A stretch of 64,000 nucleotides of DNA from Streptomyces sp. MspMP-M5 (GTDB lineage: Bacteria; Actinomycetota; Actinomycetes; Streptomycetales; Streptomycetaceae), in assembly GCF_000373585.1 (NCBI RefSeq), contig NZ_KB891898.1, positions 1 to 64,000 on the forward strand. The letters run 5' to 3'. Position 1 is the stretch's first letter. Each line of letters begins with the position of its first letter. A model generated the notes under the pieces. That model searched no databases. It saw nothing but the letters and a program-made list of their open reading frames with translations, and was not told where the DNA came from. Positions 43,663 through 53,051 of the stretch are shown piece by piece. The translations under genes were made by a program, and so were the position numbers.

Positions 43663-45284
43663 GCGATCCCATAGCCGCAGGGCGGGCCGGTTCGGCCCAT
43701 GTGGACGAACAGCCCCGACCGGGCCGCTGGCTGGCGCTCTCGGTCCTCGTCCTGGCGGTCCTGCTGGTCGGCGTCGACGCCACCGTCCTCGGGCTCGCCA
43801 CCCCGTTCCTGAGCGAGGATCTGCGGCCGTCCGGCACCCAGTTGCTCTGGATCGGCGACGTCTACTCCTTCGTCATCGCCGGCCTGCTGGTCTCCATGGG
43901 CAGCCTCGGCGACCGGATCGGCCGGAAGAAGCTGCTGCTGATCGGCTCGGTGGCGTTCGGCGCGCTGTCGGTGCTCGCGGCCTACGCGAGCACCCCGGAG
44001 ATGATGATCGCCGCCCGGGCGCTGCAGGGCGTGGCCGGTGCGACGCTGATGCCGTCCACGCTCGCACTGATCCGCAACCTCTTCCACGACCCCAAGGAAC
44101 GCAGCCTGGCGGTCGGCATCTGGGGCGCCATGGCCTCGGCCGGTACGGCGGTCGGGCCGGTCCTGGGCGGCTTCCTGCTCGGCCACTTCTGGTGGGGCTC
44201 GGTCTTCCTGATCAACCTTCCGGTGATGGCGCTGCTGGTCGTCGTCGGCGCCAAGGTGATCCCGGAGTCCCGCAACCCGGACCCGGGCCCGTGGGACGTC
44301 CCCAGCGTCCTGCTGTCGCTGGTGGGCATCGTCGGTGTCGTCTACGCCGTCAAGGAGGCGGCGGTGCACGGCTTCCGCTGGGACATCGGCCCGGCCGCCG
44401 TCATCGGCGTGCTCGCCCTGCTGCTGTTCGTCCGCCGCCAGCTCACCCTCGACTCGCCGCTGCTGAACATGAAGCTCTTCCAGCACCGGGGCTTCTCCGG
44501 CGCGGTCCTGGCCGACCTGCTGACCATCCTCGGGCTGTCCGGACTGGTCTTCTTCCTCTCGCAGTTCCTCCAGATGGTGCAGATGCGCTCGCCGTTCAAC
44601 GCCGGGCTGGTCGAACTCCCGGCCGCGGTCGGCGCGGTGGGCGCCGGCCTGGCCGCCGGCTGGGTGGCCCGGCGGCTGTCGGTACGGCTGGTGGTGGCCG
44701 GCGGCCTCGCGGTGGTCGGCCTCTCGCTCGCCGGCTGCACGATCCTGCACGGCGACACCGGCACCCTCGCGCTGTGCAGCATCCTCTTCGTCGTGGGCGT
44801 CGGCGCCGGCTTCGCCTTCACGGTCACCGCCGACGTCATCCTCTCCAGCGTGCCCAAGGAGGAGGCCGGCGCCGCCTCCGCGGTCTCCGAGACCGCCTAC
44901 GAACTCGGCGCCGCGCTCGGCATCGCCCTGCTGGGCTCCATCGTCACCAGCATCTACCAGGGCTTCGCCACCCCCGCGGGAGTGCCCGGGGCCGCCGCCG
45001 ACGCCGCCCGCGCCTCGCTCGGGGGCGCCGTGGACGCCGCCGCCCGCCTCCCCGCCGAGCAGAGCGCCGCGCTGCTGAAGGCCGCTCAGGACTCCTTCGT
45101 CAGCGGCGTGGACACCGCGGCCGGCGTGGGCGCGGTGGTGCTGCTGGGCGCCGCGGTGGCCGCGTGGTTCCTGCTGCGCGGCCAGGAGCTGGCCGACAGC
45201 GCACCGCCGCGGCCCGCGGCGGACACCGTGGTCGCACCGGTGGCCGGCTCCGGCTCCGGCGGCGGTCCGGCCGAGCCCCGGTGA
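43659..45284 (+). CDS. MFS drug efflux transporter, DHA2 (14-TM) type
   Basis: 541 residues with about 14 helices. MFS motif A GSLGDRIGRKKLLLIG, motif C-like AMASAGTAVGPVLGGFLLG, and the N-terminal VGVDATVLGLATPFLSEDL typical of the QacA/SmvA group. It probably exports cationic drugs by proton antiport; the substrate is not known. Translationally coupled to TetR. The proline-rich tail is cytoplasmic. A terminator-like dyad follows at 45371-45425. Confidence 0.92.
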   Translation: MSDPIAAGRAGSAHVDEQPRPGRWLALSVLVLAVLLVGVDATVLGLATPFLSEDLRPSGTQLLWIGDVYSFVIAGLLVSMGSLGDRIGRKKLLLIGSVAFGALSVLAAYASTPEMMIAARALQGVAGATLMPSTLALIRNLFHDPKERSLAVGIWGAMASAGTAVGPVLGGFLLGHFWWGSVFLINLPVMALLVVVGAKVIPESRNPDPGPWDVPSVLLSLVGIVGVVYAVKEAAVHGFRWDIGPAAVIGVLALLLFVRRQLTLDSPLLNMKLFQHRGFSGAVLADLLTILGLSGLVFFLSQFLQMVQMRSPFNAGLVELPAAVGAVGAGLAAGWVARRLSVRLVVAGGLAVVGLSLAGCTILHGDTGTLALCSILFVVGVGAGFAFTVTADVILSSVPKEEAGAASAVSETAYELGAALGIALLGSIVTSIYQGFATPAGVPGAAADAARASLGGAVDAAARLPAEQSAALLKAAQDSFVSGVDTAAGVGAVVLLGAAVAAWFLLRGQELADSAPPRPAADTVVAPVAGSGSGGGPAEPR

Positions 45285-45370
45285 CGGCGCCGCCGCTCCC
45301 GCCCGGGCACCCGTAAGGGCCCACCCGGCACACGAACGAGGGACACCACCCCGCCCCGTGCCCCCGCCCA

Positions 45371-45425
45371 GGCGTGTCCCGTGGATCGCGACCGCGCGCA
45401 CCGGCCATGATCCACAGGACACGCC
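45371..45425 (+). terminator. Terminator-like dyad after the MFS gene
   Basis: A 17-bp stem with one mismatch (45371-45387 with 45409-45425) and a 21-base loop. The remainder of 45285-45549 shows no gene. Confidence 0.65.
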
Positions 45426-45549
45426 CCTGGGGGCGACTGTCCGCTGCCGTTCACGCCCGGTACGCGTCGTGGTGGCCGGTTGTCCCGCGCGGCTCGTTTG
45501 ACTCTCCCGTCGTCCCCCCAACGGTCGGACCCGCTCAGGAGAGTGACGA

Positions 45550-47523
45550 GTGCGCGACATCGGACGACGGTCCTTCGTAACCGCCGCGGGGGCGATGGCC
45601 ACCGCCAGCGCGATCGGCAGCAACGCCTACGCCACCGGCCACGCCCGCGACGCCGCAACGGCCGACGAGTACGTCGACGTCCAGCTGCTCAACATCACCG
45701 ATCTGCACGGCTATCTGCAGGGCGCCCCCGGCGCCAACTCCGTCATCACCGGCGCCGGCGGCAAGCGCTACACCGTCGGCGGCGTCGCCTACATGGCCGC
45801 CCACCTGGAGCGGCTGCGCGCCGGGCGGCGCAACTCCCTCTTCTTCGCCCCCGGCGACCTCTTCTCCGGCTGGGAGTTCGACGCCGCCGCCTTCGCCGAC
45901 GAGCCGACCATCGAGGCCCTCAACGCGCTGGGCCTGGACTTCGCCTCGGCCGGCAACCACGAGTTCGACAAGTCGGCGGTCTTCCTCCGCGAGCACATGG
46001 AACGCGGCCGGCCGTTCCCGGAGGCCGGCCGGGACGACTCCTTCACCGACTCCACCGGCCACCGCTTCCGCGGCGCGAACTTCCCCTACTACAGCGCCAA
46101 CATGGTCTGGCACGACACCGGCCGACGGCTGCTGCCGCCCTACAACATCGTGCACGTGGACGCCGGCCACGGCCGCCGGCTGCCGATCGGCTTCATCCAT
46201 CTGACCGCCATCGGCACCGAGTCCTTCCCCGGCTCCTACCAGCCCGGACTGCGCACCCTGGACGAACTGGAGACCGCCAACCGCTGCGCGGCCGCCCTCA
46301 AGAAGCGGGGCGTCAACGCGATCGTCCTCAGCATGCACGACGGCGCGGTCGCCGGCGGCGACTTCCAGAGCGGCAGCAACCCCTCCGGCCCGGCCTACGA
46401 ACTGGCGCTGCGGGTCTCGCCCGACATCGACGCCATCGTCACCGGCCACTGGCACTGCGCCTTCACCATGATGCTGCCCGACCCCAAGGGCGAGCCCCGC
46501 CCGTTCGTCGAGGCCGGCTGCTACGGCCAGATCATCAACGAGATCAACCTGCGGCTGGACCCGTCCACCGGCAAGGTCGTCCGCGCCCTGACCACCTCCG
46601 TCAACCACCCCAACACCCGTGACGTGACGCCCGATCCGGAGCTGAAGTCGATCGCCGACTACTGGGCCGGCTACGGCGCCCGCCGCGCCCGCACCCGCAT
46701 CGGCACCCAGACCGCCTCCTTCACCCGCCGCCGCAACGCGCTGGGTGAGTCCACCATGGGCAACCTCGTCGCCGACTGGGCGCTGTGGGCGGGCGGCCGG
46801 CCGCCCGGCCCGATGGACGACCCCGTCGGGCACCGCAACGACGACCCCGCCGAACTCGCCGTCATCGCGCTGGCCCCGCGGGTCGGCGCCGCGATCATCG
46901 CCGGCGACCTGGTACGTGACGAGGCGTCAGACGGGGTGGTCACCTTCGGGCAGGCGTGGAGCGCGGTCGGCTACGGCGACCCGATCATGACCGTCACAGT
47001 CACCGGCCGGCAGATCCACGACGCCCTGGAACAGCAATGGGCCCCCACCGCCGGCGGCGGCATCTCCTTCTCCCCGCTGGCCGTCTCCGGCAACGTCCGC
47101 TACACCTTCGACGCCTCCGGCCCGGCCGGGCACCGCATCGACCCCGACGAGATCCTCATCGACGGCGAGGCGCTCGACGTCTCCCGCCGCTACCGCCTCG
47201 CCGCGCCCTCGTACACCCTCATCAACCAGGACGGGTTCAGCGCCTTCACCGGCTTCACCGAACCCGTCCGGCACACCCGCGACTTCGAGAGCTTCATCGC
47301 CTACATCCGCACCAGACGGCGGCTCTCCCCGACCGGACTCGACCGCGTCACGGTCCGCAACGGCCACCTGCCCGGCGCCCGCGTCGGCTCCGTCGCCGAG
47401 CACCAGCAGCTCCTCCAGCTCGACGCGACCCTGGTGCCGCGCCCGGAGGTCGCCCTGCGCACCGCGCTGACCGGCGACGCCGAGGGCCAGCGCGCACCCG
47501 GCGGCTTCCAGGTGCCCTGCTGA
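45550..47523 (+). CDS. Secreted metallophosphatase / 5'-nucleotidase
   Basis: 657 residues with a Tat-type signal (IGRRSFVTAAGAMATASAIG). The metallophosphoesterase domain holds NITDLHGYLQG, FFAPGDLFSG, FASAGNHEFDKS and IVTGHWHCAF, the metal ligands of this fold. The C-terminal 5'-nucleotidase domain includes GESTMGNLVADWALW and FSPLAVSGNVRYTFD. It would release phosphate from nucleotides outside the cell. GTG start at 45550 after GAGAGTGACGA. It stands alone. Confidence 0.92.
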   Translation: MRDIGRRSFVTAAGAMATASAIGSNAYATGHARDAATADEYVDVQLLNITDLHGYLQGAPGANSVITGAGGKRYTVGGVAYMAAHLERLRAGRRNSLFFAPGDLFSGWEFDAAAFADEPTIEALNALGLDFASAGNHEFDKSAVFLREHMERGRPFPEAGRDDSFTDSTGHRFRGANFPYYSANMVWHDTGRRLLPPYNIVHVDAGHGRRLPIGFIHLTAIGTESFPGSYQPGLRTLDELETANRCAAALKKRGVNAIVLSMHDGAVAGGDFQSGSNPSGPAYELALRVSPDIDAIVTGHWHCAFTMMLPDPKGEPRPFVEAGCYGQIINEINLRLDPSTGKVVRALTTSVNHPNTRDVTPDPELKSIADYWAGYGARRARTRIGTQTASFTRRRNALGESTMGNLVADWALWAGGRPPGPMDDPVGHRNDDPAELAVIALAPRVGAAIIAGDLVRDEASDGVVTFGQAWSAVGYGDPIMTVTVTGRQIHDALEQQWAPTAGGGISFSPLAVSGNVRYTFDASGPAGHRIDPDEILIDGEALDVSRRYRLAAPSYTLINQDGFSAFTGFTEPVRHTRDFESFIAYIRTRRRLSPTGLDRVTVRNGHLPGARVGSVAEHQQLLQLDATLVPRPEVALRTALTGDAEGQRAPGGFQVPC

Positions 47524-47614
47524 CCGCCCGGTAGCGCCTGGCGTCCGCCGGGCCGCAACGACGAGGGGCCCCGTCCGACTTGCGAACGAGGCCTCTCGCC
47601 ATGTGCGGGGAGGG

Positions 47615-48346
47615 TCAGGCGGCGCGGGCCTTGGTGGCGTAGACGTCCACGTACTCCTGGCCGGACAGCTCCATGACGTCGCTCATCACCTCGTCGGTGA
47701 CCGCCCGCAGGACGTAGCGGTCCCGGTCCATGCCCTCGTACCGCGAGAAGTCCAGCGGCGCACCGAACCGCACGGTCACCGGGGCGAGACGCGGGCGGCC
47801 CTTGCCGCCGGGCTGCACCTTGTCCGTGCCGATCATGGCGAACGGGACGACCGGGGCGCCGGTCATCAGCGCGAGGCGGGCGACACCGGTCCGGCCGCGG
47901 TACAGGCGGCCGTCGGGGGAGCGGGTGCCCTCCGGGTAGATGCCGAAGGCGTGGCCCTCGTCCAGGATTCGCCGGCCGGTCATCAGCGCCGCCACCCCGC
48001 CGTGCCCGCCGTCGCGGTCCACCGGGACCATTCCGGCGGTGGTGAAGAACCAGGCCATCAGCCGGCCCTTGATCCCCTTGCCGGTGACGTACTCGTCCTT
48101 GCCGATGAAGAACACCGGGCGCTTGACCACCAGGCTCAGGAAGATCGAGTCGATGAAGGTGACGTGGTTGCCGGCCATGATGACCGGGCCGGTCTCCGGA
48201 ATCCGCTCGATGCCCTCGACCTTCGGGCGGAACAGGACGCGCATCAGAAGTCCGAGGATCGCCTTCAGCACAATGCGGGACAACAGGCCCTCCGGGTCGT
48301 GGTGGTCAGGTTCAGGGCGGCGCAGCGCTCTGCAGCCCAGGACCAT
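47615..48346 (-). CDS. 1-acyl-sn-glycerol-3-phosphate acyltransferase (PlsC family)
   Basis: 243 residues with the catalytic HX4D in MAGNHVTFIDS, the second motif IGKDEYVTGKG and FGIYPEGTRSPDG, and VPFAMIGTDKVQ. It acylates lysophosphatidic acid or a similar lysolipid at the inner membrane. The start is uncertain: ATG 48346 (used), TTG 48283 with GGAGGG four bases away, or GTG 48271; similarity to the family begins near LSRIVLKAIL. It is convergent with the nucleotidase and divergent from glpQ. Confidence 0.9.
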   Translation of the reverse strand: MVLGCRALRRPEPDHHDPEGLLSRIVLKAILGLLMRVLFRPKVEGIERIPETGPVIMAGNHVTFIDSIFLSLVVKRPVFFIGKDEYVTGKGIKGRLMAWFFTTAGMVPVDRDGGHGGVAALMTGRRILDEGHAFGIYPEGTRSPDGRLYRGRTGVARLALMTGAPVVPFAMIGTDKVQPGGKGRPRLAPVTVRFGAPLDFSRYEGMDRDRYVLRAVTDEVMSDVMELSGQEYVDVYATKARAA

Positions 48347-48599
48347 ACTCGCGGGTCACTCCGGCGCGCACATCGGGTTCACCGGGCCGATACGCAGAGT
48401 TGACATGCGTTACTTCCATGTTCCGCACGGTATCCCTGCACGTCTCGCCGACATCACCCGTCCGTGCTTACGATCAGTGCCGTCCCGGGAGAGGTGGGCA
48501 CACGCCTCGCGGGACACCTTGATACACCGGAACGTCCCGGAACGCCCGGAACATCACCGGGCCGACCGGGGCACACGACGCAGAACGAGGAGCGCGGGC

Positions 48600-49766
48600 A
48601 TGGAGAAGCGGCACGAGCCGGGACGGCGGACGGTACTGGGAGCCGCGGCCCTGGGCGGAGCGGCGGTACTGGCCGGCGCGGGAGAGGCACAGGCGGCCGC
48701 CCCGGCGGGCCGGACGAAGCGGCCGGCACCCGCCGGGCGGCCGGAGAAGCTGCCGGTCCCGCTGGTCGTCGGCCACCGGGGCGCCAGCGGCTACCGTCCC
48801 GAACACACCCTGGGCTCCTACGAACTGGCCCTCGCGATGGGCGCGGACGTCATCGAGGCCGGTGACCTCGTCCCCACCAAGGACGGGCACCTGATCCTGC
48901 GCCACGAGCCCGACATCAGCGGCACCACCGACGTCGCGCAGCACCCGGAGTTCGCCGGCCGCCGGACGACCAAGACCATCGACGGCAAGAAGATCACCGG
49001 CTGGTTCACCGAGGACTTCACGCTCGCCGAGATCAAGACGCTGCGCGCCAAGGAGCGCATACCGGACGTGCGCCAGCACAACACCCTCTACAACGGCGTC
49101 TGGCCCGTCCTCACCTTCGAAGAGGCCCTGCAGTGGGCCGAGAAGAAGGGGCGCGAGCGCGGCCGCCCGGTCTGGCTGCACATCGAGACCAAGCACCCCA
49201 CCTACTTCCGCAAGCTGGGCCTGGGCCTGGAGGAGCGGCTCGCCAAGCTGCTGCGCCGCTACGGCCGGCACACCGCGCACGCCCCGAACTTCCTGCAGTC
49301 CTTCGAGCCCAGCAGCCTCAAGCGGCTCGGCGAACTGGGCGTGCAGTGCCCGAAGGTCGTCCTGCTCGACGAGCCGTCCGTCCGGCCCGCGGACTTCGTC
49401 GAGGCCGGCGACCCGCGCACCACCGCCGACCTGCTCAAGCCCGAGGGACTGAAGTGGATCGCCGGCCTCGCCCAGGGCATCGGCCCCTGGCTGCCGCAGA
49501 TCATCGCGCAGGACGCCAAGGGCAAGCTCGGCAAGCCCACCACCCTGGTCCGCGACGCGCACGCCGCCGGTCTGGTCGTCCACCCGTACACCGTGCGGAA
49601 CGAGAACAGCTTCCTGCCGCTGGACTTCCAGGTCGGCAAGAACCCGGGCGACTACGGCAACTCGCTCGCGTACTTCAAGGCGCTCTTCGCCACCGGCATC
49701 GACGGCCTGTTCTCCGACAACCCGGACACCGCGGTGCTGGCCGCACAGGAGTTCCGCCGGCACTGA
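48600..49766 (+). CDS. glpQ: Secreted glycerophosphodiester phosphodiesterase
   Basis: 388 residues. A Tat-type signal (PGRRTVLGAAALGGAAVLAG) and then the GDPD domain: VVGHRGASGYRPEHT with the catalytic His and Glu, TKDGHLILRHEPDIS, and HIETKHPTYF. It releases glycerol-3-phosphate and alcohols from deacylated phospholipids or teichoic acids. The usual IEPDL is IEAGDL here. ATG 48600 follows ACGAGGAG. With the nucleotidase and the PstS-like protein it forms a scattered phosphate-scavenging set (inference). Confidence 0.93.
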   Translation: MEKRHEPGRRTVLGAAALGGAAVLAGAGEAQAAAPAGRTKRPAPAGRPEKLPVPLVVGHRGASGYRPEHTLGSYELALAMGADVIEAGDLVPTKDGHLILRHEPDISGTTDVAQHPEFAGRRTTKTIDGKKITGWFTEDFTLAEIKTLRAKERIPDVRQHNTLYNGVWPVLTFEEALQWAEKKGRERGRPVWLHIETKHPTYFRKLGLGLEERLAKLLRRYGRHTAHAPNFLQSFEPSSLKRLGELGVQCPKVVLLDEPSVRPADFVEAGDPRTTADLLKPEGLKWIAGLAQGIGPWLPQIIAQDAKGKLGKPTTLVRDAHAAGLVVHPYTVRNENSFLPLDFQVGKNPGDYGNSLAYFKALFATGIDGLFSDNPDTAVLAAQEFRRH

Positions 49767-49995
49767 CGCCGCGCCTTACGGACCGGCGCCCGGCCACCCG
49801 CCCCCGTACTCATCCGAGTTGGGAATGTCACAGGGGAGCTTGGCGCCGGTCCGTTCCGCTTGTCCCCTATGCCCCCGCAGAATGCCTCCGGCGGAGATTG
49901 CCGCTGCCGTATACCGGGGAGTCCGGAAGCGGACAGCGAACCGCAGCGCACTTTGAACGCAGCGCACATGGAACCGAATGGGGAGGCGGACAGGC

Positions 49996-50484
49996 ATGGG
50001 CACGAGCGTGACCATCTCGACGGCGACCGACGACGAGGCCGAGCAGATCCTCAAACTCCAGTACCTCTGCTACCAGACCGAGGCCGCGCTCTACGACGAC
50101 TACGGCATCGAGCCGCTGACCCAGACCCTGGACTCGCTGCGCGCCGAACTCGCCGAGGGCTGCGTCATGGTGGCCAGACTCGGCCGGGAGGTCGTCGGCT
50201 CGGTGCGCGGCACCGTCGACGCCGACGGCACGGCGAAGATCGGCAAGCTGATCGTGCACCCCCGGCTCCAGCGGCACGGGCTCGGCGGGCGGCTGCTGGC
50301 CGCCGTCGAGCAGCGGCTGGCCCAGGAGCGTTCCGCCACCCGCTACCGCCTCTTCACCGGCGACCGCAGCGAGGGCACCCTCCGGCTCTACCGCAGCCAC
50401 GGCTACGCCCCCGTCGGCACCGAGCAGCTGACCCGCCGGCTCAACCTGGTCACACTGGAGAAGGAGCTGACCCCCGCCTCATGA
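49996..50484 (+). CDS. GNAT family N-acetyltransferase
   Basis: A 162-residue GNAT with REVVGSVRGTVDADGTAKIG, KLIVHPRLQRHGLGGRLL (CoA-binding motif A) and TLRLYRSHGYAPVG (motif B). The substrate is unknown. ATG 49996 was chosen because GGGAGGCGG lies just upstream; an ATG at 49978 precedes that RBS. Confidence 0.88.
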   Translation: MGTSVTISTATDDEAEQILKLQYLCYQTEAALYDDYGIEPLTQTLDSLRAELAEGCVMVARLGREVVGSVRGTVDADGTAKIGKLIVHPRLQRHGLGGRLLAAVEQRLAQERSATRYRLFTGDRSEGTLRLYRSHGYAPVGTEQLTRRLNLVTLEKELTPAS

Positions 50485-50533
50485 CAGCGGACCGGGCCCG
50501 CGCACAGGGCGGGCCCGGATCTTTCCCCGTGCC

Positions 50534-50995
50534 CTACGCCGCCGCCGTGCGGTTCCGGCGCAGCCACAGCAGCCCGGTGACCGGCAGCGCGATCGGGATG
50601 AAGAGGTACTCCATGCCGAAGTACGACCAGACCGTGGAGTCCGCGAACGCCGCCGGGTCCACCACCGTCCAGGCACCGATGCCGATCACCCCGAGCAGCT
50701 CCAGCGCACAGCAGACCACCGCCGCCCGCCGGGCCCCCTCGCCGCCGCGCACCAGCGAGACCGTGATGAAGCCGTAGACCAGCGCGGAGACCGCCGACAG
50801 CAGGTACGCCAGCGGGGCGCGGTCGAACTGGGCGATCAGCTGGTAGAGCGAGCGGGACGCGGCGGCCACGGTGAACACGCCGTAGACGGTGACCAGCAGC
50901 CGCCCCGGGCCCGCGCCCAGCCTCGTGGTCGGATCCCGGTCGACGGTCGCCTCGGCGGCACCGGCCGCCGAGGACTTCGGGGCAGTCTCAGGCAC
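50534..50995 (-). CDS. Four-helix membrane protein of unknown function
   Basis: 153 residues with four predicted helices (VTVYGVFTVAAASRSLYQLI, YLLSAVSALVYGFITVSLV, AVVCCALELLGVIGIGAW, FIPIALPVTGLLWL) after a polar N-terminus. It starts at GTG 50995 and overlaps the preceding gene by 8 bases, so the pair is coupled. The pattern is known from conserved actinobacterial hypothetical proteins; no function can be assigned. Confidence 0.8.
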   Translation of the reverse strand: MPETAPKSSAAGAAEATVDRDPTTRLGAGPGRLLVTVYGVFTVAAASRSLYQLIAQFDRAPLAYLLSAVSALVYGFITVSLVRGGEGARRAAVVCCALELLGVIGIGAWTVVDPAAFADSTVWSYFGMEYLFIPIALPVTGLLWLRRNRTAAA

Positions 50996-51356
50996 TGCCG
51001 CCTCCCCAGATGTCGAAGAGCCGTACTTCCAGAACGGCCAGCACCACGGAGCCCGCGGCGACGGTGGCCGAACCCCACCGGGTCCGCTCGGAGAGCGACA
51101 TGAACCCGGTCGCCGGGACGCACGCGGCCGCCCCGAGCAGATACGCCAGGAACAGCGCGGTCCCCTTGTCCGGGGACTGCCCGCGCGCCAACTGCACGAA
51201 CGCGACGACCAGTTGGACCACGGCCAGCAGGGACACCACGGCCATGCCGATGAAGTGCCAGTCCTTGGTGGGCTCGTTGCGGTACGCGGCGAAGCCGCAC
51301 CAGGCGGCCAGCGCGAGAGCGGCCACGCCGACCGCGAGCGTCAGCGCATCGATCAC
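50988..51356 (-). CDS. Four-helix membrane protein, partner of the following gene
   Basis: 122 residues with four predicted helices (LTLAVGVAALALAAWCGFAA, VVSLLAVVQLVVAFVQLA, ALFLAYLLGAAACVPATGF, ATVAAGSVVLAVLEVRLF). It overlaps the next gene by 8 bases; the two may form a membrane complex (inference). Function unknown. Confidence 0.8.
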   Translation of the reverse strand: MIDALTLAVGVAALALAAWCGFAAYRNEPTKDWHFIGMAVVSLLAVVQLVVAFVQLARGQSPDKGTALFLAYLLGAAACVPATGFMSLSERTRWGSATVAAGSVVLAVLEVRLFDIWGGGSA

Positions 51357-51611
51357 CGCGGCCTCCGGGCGGGGCGGCGGCCGCGCGCCGTGGGGTTGTG
51401 GGGCATGGGCCCGATGCTAATCGGCGCCGGGCCGGCCACCGCGCCCGGCCCCGCCGTCGCCCGGCGGCCGTGGTGTTGGCCACAGCCGCCCCGCGCCGGT
51501 GCGCCCCACCCGTCGCCGCGCCGGTGCCCCGCCGACGGCATCGGCGCAGGCCACGCCCGCCCGGCCGGGATCATCCGGCCCGGCGGCCCGCGGTCCATGG
51601 GGCGGGCGGCG

Positions 51612-51670
51612 CTGTCCGGTATGCGGACAGGCTTGATCGGGCCATACCGCTGTCTGGTTTACTGACCGCC
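51612..51670 (+). promoter_or_regulatory. Probable promoter/operator of the metNIQ leader
   Basis: A perfect dyad CTGTCCG-GTATG-CGGACAG (51612-51630) precedes TTGATC (51633-51638) and GTTTAC (51657-51662). Initiation about eight bases further would place the 5' end at the ATG of the leader ORF (51671), giving a leaderless message. The rest of 51357-51611 holds no gene. Confidence 0.45.
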
Positions 51671-51757
51671 ATGACCACGACGAGCCGCCGCACCCCCGCG
51701 ACCGAGGCGTTCACCGCGCCCGGTGCTCGTCGCATGTGTCGAATGTGTGACCGCTGA
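51671..51757 (+). CDS. Leader peptide of metNIQ
   Basis: A 28-residue ORF starting MTTTSRRTPATE and ending RRMCRMCDR-stop. The Met and Cys codons cluster just before the stop, as in amino-acid attenuation peptides, and the ORF lies 241 bases before the methionine transporter. A strong hairpin follows at 51797-51824. Stalling at Cys/Met codons could alter that structure. Cysteine-responsive leader ORFs are known in actinobacteria; this instance is inferred. Confidence 0.55.
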   Translation: MTTTSRRTPATEAFTAPGARRMCRMCDR

Positions 51758-51796
51758 GGGCCCCCGCCTGTGCCTCGCGCCCCGAAGCGAGACCCT

Positions 51797-51824
51797 TCCC
51801 CCAAGCTCTGATGGAGCCGGGGGA
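51797..51824 (+). terminator. Attenuator-like hairpin downstream of the leader ORF
   Basis: TCCCCC (51797-51802) pairs with GGGGGA (51819-51824) and GCTC (51805-51808) with GAGC (51814-51817) around a 5-base loop. It lies 39 bases after the leader stop and 174 before metN. The remaining 51825-51998 has no gene; I do not see a SAM riboswitch core. Confidence 0.5.
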
Positions 51825-51998
51825 CCCCCTCATGAGCCGAACGCCGCCCCCCGGCGCCCCCGGCCGCCCCGCGTCACCGGAACCCGGAGCCGGGCCCCGC
51901 GCCCACCGCGGCTCCCCGTTTCCCCCCTGCCGCACTCGCCAGCATGCCCCGTGCCCGGTGGGCCAGCCACCGAGCACTCGACAGTGACGGAATTCCCT

Positions 51999-53051
51999 GT
52001 GATCACCACAACGGGCCTGACCAAGGTCTACCGGTCGGGAGGCCGCGAGGTCACCGCCCTGGACGGCGTCGATCTGCACGTCCGAGAGGGCGAGGTGTAC
52101 GGCGTCATCGGCCAGAGCGGCGCCGGCAAGTCCACCCTCATCCGCTGCCTCAACCTCCTGGAGCGCCCCACCTCCGGCACGGTCACCGTGGCCGGCCAGG
52201 ACCTCACCGCCCTCGGCGGACGGGGACTGCGCGCGGGCGCCGCCCTGCGCGCCGCCCGCAGCCACATCGGCATGGTCTTCCAGCACTTCAACCTGCTGTC
52301 CTCGCGCACCGTCCAGGACAACGTCGAACTGCCGCTGGAGATCCTCAAGGTGGGCCGCGGCGACCGCGCCCGCAAGGCGCTGGAGCTGCTGGACCTGGTC
52401 GGCCTCGCCGACAAGGCCACGGCGTACCCCGCCCAGCTCTCCGGCGGCCAGAAGCAGCGCGTCGGCATCGCCCGCGCCCTGGCCGGCGACCCCAAGGTGC
52501 TCCTCTCCGACGAGGCCACCAGCGCCCTCGACCCCGAGACCACCCGCTCCATCCTCCAGCTGCTGCGCGACCTCAACCGGCAGCTCGGCCTGACCGTCGT
52601 CCTCATCACGCACGAGATGGACGTCGTCAAGACCATCTGCGACTCCGCCGCGCTGATGAAGGGCGGCCGGGTCGTCGAACAGGGCACCGTCGCCGAACTC
52701 CTCGCCACCCCCGGCTCCGAGCTGGCCCGCGAGCTGTTCCCGGTCGGCGGCGAGCCCTCCGCCGAGGACCGCACCGTCGTCGACGTCACCTTCCACGGCG
52801 CGGCCGCCACCCGCCCGGTGATCTCCGAGCTGGCCCGCACCTACAACGTCGACATCTCCATCCTCGGCGCCGCCATGGACACCGTCGGCGGCAAGCAGGT
52901 CGGCCGGATGCGGATCGAACTGCCCGGCCGCTTCGAGGACAACGTCGTCCCCATCGGCTTCCTGCGCGAGCAGGGCCTCCAGGTGGATGTCGTCGGCGAG
53001 GACACCGTCCCGGCGACCGCCGCCCCGCTCCGGAAGGAAGGTGCCCAGTGA
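51999..53051 (+). CDS. metN: Methionine ABC transporter ATP-binding protein
   Basis: 350 residues. Walker A GQSGAGKST, signature LSGGQKQRVGIARAL, Walker B VLLSDEATSALDP, switch His in LITHEMD, and a C-terminal NIL/ACT-like domain (FHGAAATRPVISELARTYN, GRMRIELPGRFEDN) that binds methionine and inhibits transport. GTG 51999 (VITTTGLTKVY) has GGAA six bases upstream; GTG 51984 is also possible. The stop overlaps the metI start. Confidence 0.94.
   Translation: MITTTGLTKVYRSGGREVTALDGVDLHVREGEVYGVIGQSGAGKSTLIRCLNLLERPTSGTVTVAGQDLTALGGRGLRAGAALRAARSHIGMVFQHFNLLSSRTVQDNVELPLEILKVGRGDRARKALELLDLVGLADKATAYPAQLSGGQKQRVGIARALAGDPKVLLSDEATSALDPETTRSILQLLRDLNRQLGLTVVLITHEMDVVKTICDSAALMKGGRVVEQGTVAELLATPGSELARELFPVGGEPSAEDRTVVDVTFHGAAATRPVISELARTYNVDISILGAAMDTVGGKQVGRMRIELPGRFEDNVVPIGFLREQGLQVDVVGEDTVPATAAPLRKEGAQ

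Noticed and set aside
51357..51998. SAM riboswitch before metNIQ
   Set aside because: No GGCAACC-type core or matching helices; a leader peptide explains the region better.
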